Source: Acanthosepion lycidas (taxonomy: Eukaryota > Mollusca > Cephalopoda > Sepiida > Sepiidae). Taken from it: DNA of 64,000 nucleotides. The notes under the pieces were generated by a model, which did no database searches, had not been told where the DNA came from, and worked only from the letters and a program-made list of their open reading frames with translations. The stretch spans positions 44,456,341 through 44,520,340 of the forward strand of contig OZ010613.1 in assembly GCA_963932145.1 (NCBI GenBank). The letters are read 5' to 3'. The translations under genes were made by a program, and so were the position numbers. Below are positions 22,212 through 29,863 of this stretch, in pieces; the stretch's first letter is position 1, and every line of letters begins with the position of its first letter.

Positions 22212-24192
22212 TGCACAAATCCTGGGTTCAAATATAATTAAACATTTTGATGAATTTGTTTAATAAATCCTATTTGTGATATTGTATTTAGGATCAGTTA
22301 CAATGCATTTCTGTACTAAAATAATTTATAATGCTTTTTCTGTTTCTAGTATTGCTGTATCACTCTACATGTAATCATTAGAGAGAAGAAAGGTTTTTCC
22401 ATATTTGTATGCTAAATCCTATTTGTAATATAACTGGTTAAATAGAGATCATTTTGAAAATAAATGCAATTTGAATAATGAAAAAAATTCTATTTGCTAT
22501 GTCATTCTATATGCAATCATTTGAGGAAATGAAGCTTTTGATATATTTGTTTAATAAATCTTACAGGTAGAAAAAGCCATTAAGATCATGGCAAAGTTTA
22601 ACCTTTGTACATGGCAAAAAAAAAAGGTGTTTCAACAGTACAATTTTTCACCACTATTACCTGACAATGTGTCATAAAATCAATCTAACCTAAATAATAA
22701 AAATAACCTAAAATAAATCTTTGGCATGGAGCAATGGTTAGCAAGGCTAGTTTGGTTGCCCATAACAATGGAGTAATGTTTTCGATCCTCATTGGGTACC
22801 CAGTTCAAATTTCAACATTAAGTAACCTAAACAAGGGTTGACATGTCATAAAATCAATCTAACCTAAATAATACCTATACTACCAAGACTTCCTCAACAA
22901 TGTTTATTTACAAGATTATAAAAATTATATTAAAATATATATTTACAAGATTATAAAAATTTACAAGATTATAAAAATAATCTAAAATAAATAATACCTA
23001 TACTACCAAGACTTCCTCAACAATGTTTATTTACAAGATTATAAAAATACTTGAACCAAGTACAATGTGCAATATTTATCATTTCTCATTTTATAAAGAA
23101 ATAACTATGAAATCTTTTTATTGATAATTTTATTAGGATATCCACAAACTATAGAACAAGAAAATTTAAATAAATACATGATTTTTCTGAGCGTTATACA
23201 TTTTCTTCTCAAATTATTTTATATCTCAGATTACTATTTGTTTTAATTTTCCAATTTTTTCATAATTGTGATCTACGATGCCTAATCAGTAGAAATCCTA
23301 GGCCTGAATCACCAGCAATTGTAGTTTAATCCCCCACACCCCCACTTTCTTTAAATCATTAGTAATTTTTCTAAAAATGCGAAGGAAATCTTAAATGAAG
23401 TGCAGACACTAAGCACCTTGCTAGAAGCAATTGGCAAGGCTGGTAAATTGTATTCTTTGGAATGGTTGGCAAAACACAGACAAATTGGCAATTTATTCAA
23501 ACTTTATAAAATGGTAAATAATAAAGATTTCATTTTAGTGTGTTCAAATATTTTTATAATTTAATAATTTTTTATAAATTTATAAAGAAAAAAATTGTTT
23601 TTAAATTTATTTCAGTATAAATTGGTAAATGATAAACATTGCATTTTTAGGATGTAAATATAAAATTATTCTTGTAAATAAACAATTTACTAAATAATAT
23701 TTTATATTTTTGTTGTAAATTCTCAAAAACAAAAAAAAATGTATATATTTACTTTCATACTTTTCGCTTTCACTAAAATTCTAATCATCATTTTTTAATA
23801 CAAACATTGCCAAGGGAGTGAAAGTAGTATATAAAATAATAGAGATGTCAAGAGGAAAACTGTCCTTTTGACACACTTGTTTTTTTGTGTGCACAAAGGT
23901 TAAACTTTGCCAAGATCATGTTCCCGTGAAAAATTATTTCTTAAATATTAGGTTGGTGCAAAAATAATGATGTAATAATGTTGTTTTTTGACGTTAAAAA
24001 ATACGTCAAAAAACGACATTATTACGTCATTATTTTTGCACCAACCTAATAGTAAACAAGCATTTTAATTATGAATAAATATCAAATCTTTGTATTTCTT
24101 TTGTTCATTTTCGCAGGTGTCCATTGGGTGAAAATCTTACAGAAAGAATCATAAACACAAAAATGAAGCTTGCAAGGCTGAAACTTTTATAA
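3618..24192 (+). CDS. OSGEPL1: OSGEPL1 (mitochondrial tRNA t6A transferase), 3' seven coding exons
   Basis: Spliced exons 3618-3680, 6458-6587, 10592-10796, 13514-13659, 18339-18469, 20516-20587 and 24117-24192 join in one frame and encode about 273 residues ending in TAA. The family (TsaD/Kae1/Qri7) transfers the threonylcarbamoyl group to A37 of ANN-reading tRNAs; OSGEPL1 is the mitochondrial form. Visible signatures are HHMEAH (metal-binding histidines), [32 protein letters not shown] and [12 protein letters not shown] with the metal-ligand Asp. All seven junctions obey GT-AG and keep frame. Human OSGEPL1 has about 414 residues, so roughly the first 130 lie left of the window, and bases 1-3617 are intron. 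Nothing suggests a pseudogene. The gene converges on the YjbQ-like gene of the opposite strand. Confidence 0.95.
3726..4035 (+). repeat. tRNA-derived SINE, near full length
   Basis: The Pol III A box (gtggtgtaatgga) and B box (gttcgaattcc) are well preserved. The body carries the tag gccttggttggcaaccagtc and ends near gtgtatcacatgtggca. Many copies occur in both orientations in this window. Confidence 0.8.
4036..5200 (+). other. Intron, no gene seen
   Basis: AT-rich. The part 4280-4380 is similar to the foldback element at 6.8-7.0 kb (gaaatagacgcc, tatcagcctgtg). An 88-codon ORF at 4571-4837 resembles nothing I recognise and is probably fortuitous. Confidence 0.4.
5345..5408 (+). ncRNA. Hammerhead ribozyme type I, copy 1
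   Basis: Stem I ATCCT (5345-5349) pairs with AGGAT (5404-5408). Core CTGACGA is at 5350-5356. Stem II is a long helix (GGACAGA against TCTGTCTC). GAAA lies at 5390-5393, stem III pairs ACTC with GAGT, and the predicted cleavage follows C5403 in a canonical GTC triplet. Every invariant core base is present. Confidence 0.85.
5781..5847 (+). ncRNA. Hammerhead ribozyme type I, copy 2
   Basis: Stem I TACCTC (5781-5786) pairs with GGGGTA (5842-5847) with one G-U pair; the arms differ from copy 1 but stay complementary. Core CTGACGA is at 5787-5793, stem II includes GAACA/TGTTC, GAAA is at 5828-5831, and cleavage would follow T5841. Stem III is partly mismatched. Confidence 0.75.
6185..6335 (+). 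repeat. Two copies of a (TTATATCCGGGTTTCTC) unit, pogo/MITE-like
   Basis: The string ttatatccgggtttctctta followed by tatcagggtt occurs at about 6209-6240 and 6297-6327, spaced about 88 bp, ending in acactgta. Its reverse complement, tacagtgtaaccctgatata, resembles pogo/Tigger-type termini. No transposase is present. Confidence 0.4.
6458..6587 (+). CDS. OSGEPL1: OSGEPL1 exon with SGGH and APGDAFDK motifs
   Basis: Acceptor tttttgcag, donor gttagt. The 43 complete codons contain [18 protein letters not shown] and [16 protein letters not shown], the most conserved nucleotide-binding stretch of the family. It ends in phase 0, between Lys and Val of the DKVAR motif. Confidence 0.95.
6805..6985. 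repeat. Short foldback element
   Basis: Left arm gtttgaagtagatgcc...cattttaaacagtgt (about 6808-6851) is inverted as acactgtttaaaat...ggcgtctatttcaaac (about 6936-6978). The loop contains tatcagcctgtg. A related copy lies at 4280-4400. Confidence 0.6.
7582..7620 (+). ncRNA. Broken hammerhead ribozyme running into (CT)n(TA)n
   Basis: Core CTGATGA (7587-7593), a perfect stem II ACTGT/ACAGT with loop GAT, and GAAA (7607-7610) are intact. Stem III has one mismatch, and the 3' arm of stem I has been replaced by CT and TA microsatellite. It is close to the intact ribozyme at 16.2 kb, so it is a 3'-broken member of that family. Confidence 0.55.
7664..9313 (+). mobile_element. Tc1-like DNA transposon with IR/DR ends
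   Basis: Inverted ends begin cagtgtatcacaaaagtgag and close with the reverse complement at 9313, flanked by TA on both sides inside a (TA)n tract. The inverted repeats extend about 215 bp and contain an inner direct copy of aaaagtgagtacacccct (near 7859 and 9105), the IR/DR arrangement of Tc1-type elements. Total length is 1650 bp, the full size for the group. The two ends remain very similar, so the insertion looks fairly young. Confidence 0.93.
8048..8977 (+). pseudogene. Tc1 transposase, frameshifted
   Basis: The ATG at 8048 opens [20 protein letters not shown], a helix-turn-helix domain with GRPKK hook. A stop at 8276 and further frame changes break the reading frame. The catalytic parts are recognisable across frames: WSDETKF (first Asp), FQHDNDP (second Asp) and [11 protein letters not shown] (third, Glu, at about 8853-8886) followed by a stop. 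It cannot make active transposase without repair. Confidence 0.9.
9480..10540. other. Intron, mostly unassigned
   Basis: AT-rich sequence with a (TA)n tract near 10283-10310 and a weak hammerhead-like relic at 10424-10463, where ccaac and gttgg could pair but the GAAA block is missing. The small ORFs at 9452 and 9766 resemble no family I know. Confidence 0.4.
10592..10796 (+). CDS. OSGEPL1: OSGEPL1 exon (VARSLKLK to IADCEKKQ)
   Basis: A long pyrimidine tract and ggcag precede 10592; donor gtaagt follows 10796. It encodes 68 codons starting VARSLKLK, with [18 protein letters not shown] and CNFSFAGI, matching the variable middle of OSGEPL1, where CDFSFTGL is conserved. One base is left over for the next exon. 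Confidence 0.93.
11042..11400 (+). repeat. tRNA-derived SINE, diverged
   Basis: Carries the body tags of the family: ggtatgaatccatctcaatt, agctttgggtggcaaccagt and gtgatatgt near the end. The tRNA head is degraded (aagtaatgtaacagat, gagttcaaattc). Confidence 0.6.
11765..12055 (-). repeat. tRNA-derived SINE, inverted
   Basis: On the minus strand, A-box-like gtggagtaatggatagca and B-box-like gagttcaaactt can be read, followed by the body (gcagtaggttgccatttctt on +) and the gatacatgactgatgaggca segment. Two partial internal repeats of the neighbouring sequence follow at 12050-12400. Confidence 0.65.
12890..12975 (+). repeat. Hammerhead-like relic
   Basis: Contains acaccttaagaagtccagag and acaatagctaaaacattgtg, aligning with the hammerhead-like sequence of the 59.8-60.1 kb foldback. 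The core CTGAAGA reads CTTAAGA and GAAA reads AAAA, so it is inactive. Confidence 0.4.
13140..13387 (-). repeat. Composite 5S rRNA-tRNA SINE
   Basis: Read on the minus strand, a 5S-rRNA-like head (caccaaagttaagcaatatt, gagcctggtcagt, gaataccaagtgctgtaagt) is followed directly by a tRNA-like unit (gtggtgtaatggataatgg; gagttttgattccc) and a body with agctatgggttaatta. The same head-to-tail order recurs at 15.8 and 56.3 kb. Confidence 0.75.
13514..13659 (+). CDS. OSGEPL1: OSGEPL1 exon (helical segment before SGGVASN)
   Basis: Acceptor tacttccag, donor gtaata. After completing an Asn codon it encodes 48 residues including [19 protein letters not shown], equivalent to the helix preceding the SGGVASN loop in the family. 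Phase 0 at its end. Confidence 0.9.
13835..14490 (-). mobile_element. Jockey-like LINE, 3' end of ORF2 plus tail
   Basis: Minus-strand reading gives the C-terminal end of a LINE reverse-transcriptase [13 protein letters not shown]...[35 protein letters not shown] and FKCNVNRHL, with frame breaks. It ends in a conserved tail (gtaaccccttgcgt-type) and a short A run. Related tails occur at 35.0, 38.6, 48.9 and 56.0 kb. Confidence 0.8.
15095..15312 (-). repeat. tRNA-derived SINE, inverted
   Basis: Minus-strand gatgtgcaggtggtgtaatg and ggatatcaactcat mark the tRNA head; the body tag gcaacctactgt lies toward the lower coordinates. It is close to the copy at 3.7 kb in reverse orientation. A second, different tRNA-like head (gtggtgtaatggtcagcaag) lies just before it at 14968. 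Confidence 0.7.
15333..15429. mobile_element. MADE1-like mariner MITE, copy 1
   Basis: A 97-bp almost perfect palindrome with ends TTAGGTTGGTGCAAAA, flanked by TA on each side. The terminus is the one known for human Hsmar1/MADE1. No coding capacity. Confidence 0.9.
15535..15665. repeat. Foldback element
   Basis: Arms cagtgaaattaatatccact (near 15539) and agtggatattaatttcactg (near 15641) are inverted, with further pairing of gaaagtcttatt and aataagactttc. The right arm continues ctgtctgaagaaaatagg, similar to the hammerhead-type sequences elsewhere. Confidence 0.65.
15834..16085 (+). repeat. Composite 5S rRNA-tRNA SINE
   Basis: 5S-like head (atcaccaaaattaaacaaca, gagcctggtcagtatctaga, cttgggaataccaagtgttg) then tRNA-like unit (gtgcaggtggtgtagtgga, gccaagtttg) and body with agctatgggttaattagtaa. 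Confidence 0.75.
16192..16234 (-). ncRNA. Hammerhead ribozyme, minimal type I
   Basis: On the minus strand, stem I CCGCA pairs with TGTGG, the core is CTGATGA (16229-16223), stem II GCTGT/ACAGC has loop GAT, GAAA lies at 16209-16206, stem III ACA/TGT has loop GTC, and cleavage is predicted after the C at 16197. All invariant bases are present and all stems pair. (TA)n tracts flank it on both sides. Short stem III is typical of hammerheads in Penelope-like elements. Confidence 0.85.
17245..17995. repeat. Long foldback element, TTGGCAAA family
   Basis: Left arm (about 17265-17510) and right arm (about 17750-17990) are imperfect inverted copies: tttattttaaataccttcac is mirrored by gtgaaagtagtaaaataaaa, and actatttatttattagatta by caatctaataaataaatagt. 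No ORF of note. Confidence 0.7.
18339..18469 (+). CDS. OSGEPL1: OSGEPL1 exon with SGGVASN and CTDNG motifs
   Basis: Acceptor cctttcag after a T-rich tract, donor gtaagc. It contains [12 protein letters not shown] and [15 protein letters not shown]; the Asp of TDNG is the third metal ligand. The Trp codon that follows is split with the next exon. Confidence 0.95.
18710..19445 (+). repeat. Tandem array of tRNA-like units
   Basis: About five copies of a roughly 130-175-bp unit: gcaatggttagcaaggctag, tttggttgcccataacaa, tcctcattgggtaccca, then aaaatcaatctaacctaaat. The first part resembles a tRNA A/B-box head and the second a SINE body. A single copy lies at 22655-22880. Confidence 0.75.
19450..19760 (-). 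mobile_element. Penelope-like element fragment (GIY-YIG end)
   Basis: Minus-strand ORF contains [20 protein letters not shown] followed by [13 protein letters not shown], the usual C-terminal end of GIY-YIG domains in Penelope-like retroelements. It is a 5'-truncated copy of the same family as 30.6-31.4 kb. Confidence 0.6.
19972..20265 (+). repeat. tRNA-derived SINE, diverged
   Basis: Body tags are recognisable: cattcactttgcactaatgc, atgaatccatcttctgctag and gtagtaaccagtttag; the tRNA head near 19975-20035 is degraded. Confidence 0.5.
20516..20587 (+). CDS. OSGEPL1: OSGEPL1 exon ([11 protein letters not shown])
   Basis: Acceptor ttttcag, donor gtgagt. The 72-nt exon completes the Trp of MIAW and continues [20 protein letters not shown], as in the family's C-terminal helix (human NGIERLRAGLG). 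Confidence 0.9.
20881..20932 (-). ncRNA. Probable degenerate hammerhead ribozyme
   Basis: On the minus strand, core CTGATGA (20928-20922), stem II TCCA...TGGT-type helix with CCC/GGG, GAAA (20893-20890) and stem III ATA/TAT with loop ACT are visible. Stem I pairs only for the two bases next to the core, so activity is doubtful. Confidence 0.45.
21733..22120. repeat. Foldback element with hammerhead-like core in each arm
   Basis: Arms of about 165 bp are inverted around 21925: agacatattatgtctatata, tttctagt, acccaagta and cctcaggggtgaattacaaa on the left are mirrored on the right. The right arm holds ACCC-CTGAGGA...AGTACTT-GGGT at 21971-22012, with complementary stem I but GAAA changed to AAAA. 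A (TA)n tract follows at 22152-22206. Confidence 0.7.
22590..23910. repeat. Long foldback element, TTGGCAAA family, with inserted SINE unit
   Basis: Left end tggcaaagtttaacctttgt (22600) is inverted at the right end (acaaaggttaaactttgcca, about 23896). The interior repeats the AT-rich arm sequence of the 1.5 and 17.2 kb elements. A tRNA-like unit (22655-22880) and a duplicated block (tactaccaagacttcctcaa, twice) have been added. Confidence 0.6.
23948..24049. mobile_element. MADE1-like mariner MITE, copy 2
   Basis: 102-bp palindrome with TTAGGTTGGTGCAAAA ends and TA on both sides, in the last OSGEPL1 intron, 67 bp before the terminal exon. Confidence 0.9.
24117..24192 (+). CDS. OSGEPL1: OSGEPL1 last coding exon
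   Basis: Acceptor tttcgcag. It completes a Lys codon, reads [15 protein letters not shown] and ends at TAA (24190-24192). CPLG is conserved in human OSGEPL1 at the same place. AATAAA hexamers at 24487 and 24509 are possible polyadenylation signals. A palindromic MITE ends only 67 bp upstream of this exon. Confidence 0.9.
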
Positions 24193-24619
24193 AAGAAAGC
24201 TAAGAAACTTTTCTAATACTGTGATATTTTGTTTGAGTAAAAAGTAAAGAGTTTTTTTAAGACCATCTTAACCACTAGGAACCAGCTGACAACATATCCT
24301 GAGAGAAATTTGTCCTGCATATGATAAAGACATCTTTGTCCCAGAGTGAACAATTTTTAAAGAACAAAAATGGTTACTTAATAACTTTAGTTTCTAGTGA
24401 ATCTATTTTCCAAGAAATTCCCCCCCCCCCCCAAAAAAAAACAAAACAAAATATATCCTGGTCCCAATGGGCGACCATTTTGTAAGAATAAAAAAAAATG
24501 GTTACTTTAATAAAAGCTAGTCTCCATATCTCAATCAGTACATGGTGACCTAATCATTTTATTAGTAGTCCTATATCTATATAGAGCCAGGTACTAGCTA
24601 AAGAGCATCAACTAATTTG

Positions 24620-24935
24620 CAATTTACCCATCAGTCAGTTAATTGCCATATGTGATAGATGCTTGGGAGATCATGTATTTTTTGATGCATGGCTGACAAG
24701 GTAGAAGGTTTTTCCGCAGTAGGTTGCCATTTCTTTCTGCGGTAGTCTGGTTGCCGACCAAGACTAAAGAACTCAGTCTGTCCTGCTATTCAACCCATAT
24801 CTGGGAGGAGAAGAGATGGATTCATACATTTCCCAAGGGTATTTGTGCATAAGTGAATGCAACAAACTTGACTGGAATTTGAACTCGGCTCTTTGATTTC
24901 TTGTTCCAAGCTGATATCCATTACACCACAATGCT
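24620..24935 (-). repeat. tRNA-derived SINE, inverted
   Basis: Minus strand: gtggtgtaatggatatcagc head, gagttcaaattccag B-box-like, and body tag cagactaccgcagaaaga. It sits just downstream of OSGEPL1's last exon. Confidence 0.7.
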
Positions 24936-25384
24936 GGAGGGGGAAAAAAGTTGATCCTAAAATAAACACAAACTGTCCCAGCCAAAGTTTGAACTTAGTT
25001 CAGTGGTTCACCAACAATATTTAATCACTTCATAATTTTTTACCTTCTCATAAATCCCCTTTTTCCAAAAAACCATCTCAGAGGAATTTGTTATTTTTAT
25101 CACAATGTATTATTGGCTGATATGTTCTTTGGCCTTGCTGAGTAGATATGATATAACATTGGAAATTAGAATCTCTTATTTGAAATACAAAACTAAAATT
25201 AAAAAAAAAAAAAAAAAAAAAATTCACACAAATTTGAAAAATCAAACTTTTTTTTTTCTTGTTAAAAGGTTAGATAAAAACAACAAAAATAATGAGACTG
25301 GTTGCAAAAAGTCAATGTATAATAGTAAGAAAACCTAATTTCAGAAGGTTACTGTAAGTATTTCTTTTATGGGCTGTATGCCTT

Positions 25385-25705
25385 CAGGACATGCACAATC
25401 ATGGCTCTTCACATCTTCCTGTCTTGTTGATCTAAGTAACTTTTGACCCTTTGCCATCCATACACACAAATTCATTAAATAGGTAATCATGGCTCTCCAC
25501 ATCTTCCTGATTTTTGTTGCTCTAAATAACTTTTAACCCTTTACCATCCCTCTTTATTCTTGTTCTGCCATCCATCCACATAACTCATTAAGTAGATGAT
25601 CATGGTTCTTCACAACTTCCTGTCTTTTATTGATCTAAGTAACTTTTGACACTTTGTCGTCCCTCTTTTTCCCGGTCCTGCTATCTATTCACACAAACAT
25701 GTTAC
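25385..25705. repeat. Tandem repeat, about three copies of 95-115 bp
   Basis: atcatggctcttcacatctt, ttgatctaagtaacttttga and ccatccatacacacaa recur with small changes at about 25400, 25487 and 25600. Noncoding, origin unknown. Confidence 0.6.
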
Positions 25706-26423
25706 ATAGGTTAGTTGCTTACCCTTTGCTGATCTTGACTTCACTTTGTGAAAAAACAACAAAAATGGACACAATAAAAGCAACAAGATCTGACCTCAGA
25801 AAGAAAGCTCCAAGGTTAAGTGACCAAAAGATTGTGATAAACACAACAAAGATAAGGAAATTGAAAGAATCTATAGGAAGAGGTGCTGAAAAGTCCTCAG
25901 TCTTACCCATATCCCAAAATCTAACCAATTAATTTTTCTTAAAAGAACTTTTCGACAACACTTATACTATTATTCTGTTTGTATGTACAACTCTTACTGT
26001 TTTCTTATATAAATAAATGACCATCTCACATTCCTTTTTTTTTCTGTTGTTTTTTTTTTTTTTTTTTTTGTTAATGGTCACAAAAACAAACATAAAATTA
26101 AGTGAACTGTTATGATTTTAGGCTACTATTTTGCTTTTTGAACAAAGGATGTCAGAATTGCAAAGAATTTTTTTAATGTTTGTGACTGAATGAATAAATA
26201 ACTTGTTTTTCAAATAATACTGAAGCATTAAACTCTTTGAATTTATATAGCATTTTAACAAGAGAGCTGTGACTTTAAAGTTTAAAAATTATTAGATTAT
26301 TTTTTCAATAAATGTTTACTTGATTAAATGTCTAATAATTGGTGTGGGGAGTCTTAATTTTTCTTCAATATGCAAGGGGAGGATGTAAAATCATTTAAAT
26401 ATAAAATATTTCAATGTGAACTA

Positions 26424-26525
26424 TTAGGTTGGCGCAAAAATAATGACGTAATAATGTCGTTTTTTGACGTTAAAAAATACGTCAAAAAACGACATTATTA
26501 CGTCATTATTTTTGCACCAACCTAA
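26424..26525. mobile_element. MADE1-like mariner MITE, copy 3
   Basis: 102-bp palindrome, TTAGGTTGGCGCAAAA left end and TTAGGTTGGTGCAAAA right end, TA on both sides. The central part is the same as in copy 2. Confidence 0.9.
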
Positions 26526-26689
26526 TAATACATGACTTCACTATTAGATTTGAAAGTAAAAAAAAACTTTAGTAATTAACTTCTGAAACCAAACAATAAA
26601 AGGAAATTTAAAGTTACCTGTGTAAGTTTAAAAAATTATTACAAACCTTTTTTTAAAGTTTCATAATTGTTATGAATGGCACTAGATAT

Positions 26690-27970
26690 TTTAGAGCAGT
26701 TTTTATACCTGAGGTTAACTAAACAATGTCATTATAAACGTTTCAATCTTAAATTTCTTTCAAACATTGTATATCTAAAAAGTGATGACCAAGATCACAT
26801 ATACGCCATATCCATATGCGTCACTTATGCATTGTGGAAATCTCAACCTTTTTTTGATTTGTAGACTCTGCGGAATGAAATTGTGAACGTGTGTTATTAA
26901 CAAGAAAGATTTTCTTTTACCAATATTAAGTTTGTCAAAGACTGGAACTTGGTAATTCTAAAAAGAATAAAAAGTTCAATGGGACACTATTTTTTAAACA
27001 ACACAATGGAATAGAATCTTTCAACATGTCACATAAAAGCAAGCAAGTCAAAATTTGAACCAACCATAATAATAACCATGTCCTATTTGAGCTCTGAGGT
27101 AAATTATGCAATTAATAAACAAGGTGGTTTTAATAAGCTCCAGAGGTTTTAGAGTCAGAAAATCAATGAAGGGTTAAAAATTTAAAATGGAACATAATAA
27201 TTCTGGATTGATTAATAAAGAAAAATGGGACCCTATTTAATTTCTTCTTTGCTGATTGCTTCCTTTATGATGTTTTTTTTTTTTTTTCTACAGTATAAAA
27301 GGCCCAGGAGCTACTTGAGGTAAAGGGTTACATTAAGGAGTAGTTTTTGTACCTGAGGATACTCAATGTCATTATAAACGGTTCAATCTTAAATTTCTTT
27401 CAAACTTTGTATATGTAAAAAGTGAAGACCAAGATCACAGACACACCATATCCATATGCATCACTTATGCATTGTGGAAATCTCAACCTTTTTTTGATTT
27501 GTAGACTCTGCGGAATGAAATTGTGAACGTGTGTTATTAACAAGGACAAAGATTTTCTTTTTCCAATATGAAGTTTATCAAAGACTGGAACTTGGTAATT
27601 CTAAAAAGATCAATGGAATACTATTTTTAAACAATGCAATAGAACAAAATCTTTCAACACAACATAAAAGCAAGCAAGTAAAAATTTGAACCAACCATAA
27701 TAATTAGCGTGTCCTGTTTGAGCTTTAAGGTAAAGTATGTAATTAATAAACAGGGTGGTTTTAATAAGCTCCAGGGGTTGTAGGATTTGAAATGGCACAT
27801 GGTAATTCTGGAATGATTAATAAAGAAAAAATGGAACACTTTTAAACAACACAATTGAATAGAATCTTTCAATACATATCATATAAAAGCAGCTATGGGC
27901 ATGGCAGGGTCATAAAATAAGACGCTATTTTTTAAATAATGTAATGGAATGGAATATTTCAGTACATATA
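26690..27970. repeat. Tandem segmental duplication (about 640 bp)
   Basis: The block 26690-27170 is repeated at 27335-27800 with few differences, including gtagactctgcggaatgaaa and tggttttaataagctccag. Two shorter fragments follow at 27828-27970. No conserved reading frame; the block lies between the two convergent genes. Confidence 0.8.
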
Positions 27971-27999
27971 TTAGGTAGCAACTCTCCTGCAAAAAAAAA

Positions 28000-28365
28000 A
28001 AAGATACCTAAGGTTTAAAATGAACTTTTAGAAATGAAAAATCTTTCTTGAAGCTTTTATTTTAGTTTTAATTTCAAGCTAATAGATTAAATTTAATATT
28101 TCTAATAAGGAAAATACTTTGCTGTATTTCTAAAACTAATTTAAATTAACTGTAAGGTATTTTCTTTTCTTTGACTAAAATAGTTGATAAGCACTTTTTT
28201 TTTTTTTATCTTTCATTGCAATGTAATTTTATTTATTAAAAAGTCTTCCAAAAATAAAATATACTTTTCTGAAACTTTATTTGAGCAATATTAGCTGATT
28301 TAAAGTAAAATTAATCTTATTTGAAACAAATATTGTTTACTTTAAAATATCACAAAAATACGTTT
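28000..28365. repeat. Dispersed AT-rich repeat, inverted partner at 21.3-21.7 kb
   Basis: ccaaaaataaaatatacttttctgaaactt here is the reverse complement of sequence near 21460, and aagcttttattttag near 21670. Unknown family. Confidence 0.45.
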
Positions 28366-29163
28366 TTTTAAACCTGACAGAAGCTGTTTATTTAAAGCGT
28401 TAGTAGGTTTGACAGCTTGATATTTATCTAATGTTGTTCTACAGGGGTTTTAGGTATTAAAAAAGTAATTGAATTAACATGTGCTTTTTATATATAATTT
28501 TCAAGTACACACTAATCTTAAAAATTTAAGAAAATATCCTCCATAATCTCATGTTTTATTGAATTTAAAATATTTTGGGCTGTAAATTTACTAAAGTTAT
28601 CATTCTTATTTTCTGATAATGTTGTGTATGTTCAATCATATAATAGAAAATCGGGATGTTTATACATGAAAAGCAACAACTTCACAAAAGATGTGTTTTT
28701 AAAACTTGTCAAATGTCTTCAAGGATTGAGGACATAATACAGTCAACTGAGGAAAAATGTTTAAGATTATTTATTACAAATATTTAAAAAAGAAAATTCA
28801 GTTTAAGGCATGATGACAAGTTTGGTATTAGTAAAAGTAGCCAAAAAATTCACTCCCTAAATGAAAAACAGAACAAAAAAACCTTAAATTTACAAATTTG
28901 TACTTTTTCTCCTAAGCAAACAGGTACCTTCATCTTTAACAAACAACAAACAGAATGAAAATGAATTCATTCAGGTTGAAATTTGCACTCCCAAAAATGA
29001 AGAGCAAATTTCCAATTTGATTCGGGTCAGTGTACACTTGCTTTTTTTTTTTATTTTTTATTTATTTTTTTTTTTTTAAATATTTCAGAGGTCTGGAAGT
29101 TACTTTTTTATTCTCTTCTCTGTAAGAGCAATGGACACTGTCTGCTGCTGGTTCCAGTAGCCA

Positions 29164-29207
29164 TTATTTTGGTATACCTTGCAAAGTAAGCACTAAAGAC
29201 CGGGAAC
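29164..29207 (-). CDS. YjbQ-like exon 7 with stop codon
   Basis: Acceptor ttgtacag; the exon completes Ser and reads SRSLVLTLQGIPK then TAA (29166-29164). SR-LV-T-QG is the family C-terminus. An AATAAA hexamer on the minus strand (29112-29107), 52 bases after the stop, is a likely polyadenylation signal. Confidence 0.88.
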
Positions 29208-29832
29208 CTGTACAACAAAAGAAAATAACAATACGGTTAAAATTTCATCAAGAATAAATGAGAAATCATTAAATTTATTTTTTTCTTCAGTCCTATAAGA
29301 GTGTCTAAGCATTTGTTATATACTGTACTTATGAACACTAATGGGTATGTCTCAATCCTCATAAATACGTTGGACACTATTGCAAGTGGGGGTAATATGC
29401 TGTATAAATAATCCACCACTAACAGTGGTTTACCTACTTCATGCCGCTGGTGAGTATTGTATTTTGTTGATATTATCAAGATAGCATTTCATTTCCAACC
29501 TCCATTTTGGTTATTCCTCATTCAGTAACCTTTTCTAGGTTACAACAGCATTTTTGAGAGGGTAGGTTCATTCAGCCATGCCTCCAAATAAGAACAAAGA
29601 ATTGAACAAACTTAGAAAAGTATTTGGCTAGTTCTTGTTAATGAAAATGATTTTAGATATACAAAAAATGTATGCAATTTGATCAAGAATTGAAAAAAGT
29701 CTTATTATGACACTTAGTTTCCACCATGTCATTTGAAGTACGCTTTTGCTTTCTGTTTACACATGCCTTCAAATAGTAACAGTAAAAGTTAATACTACAT
29801 TCAGTTTATGTCTGCTATTCTAATTCTTCAAA

Positions 29833-29863
<31 letters not shown>

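Noticed and set aside
29164-29260. Alternative reading of the last YjbQ exon (FPVFSAYFARY...)
   Set aside because: The other frame, SRSLVLTLQGIPK, matches the family and the splice phase from exon 6.
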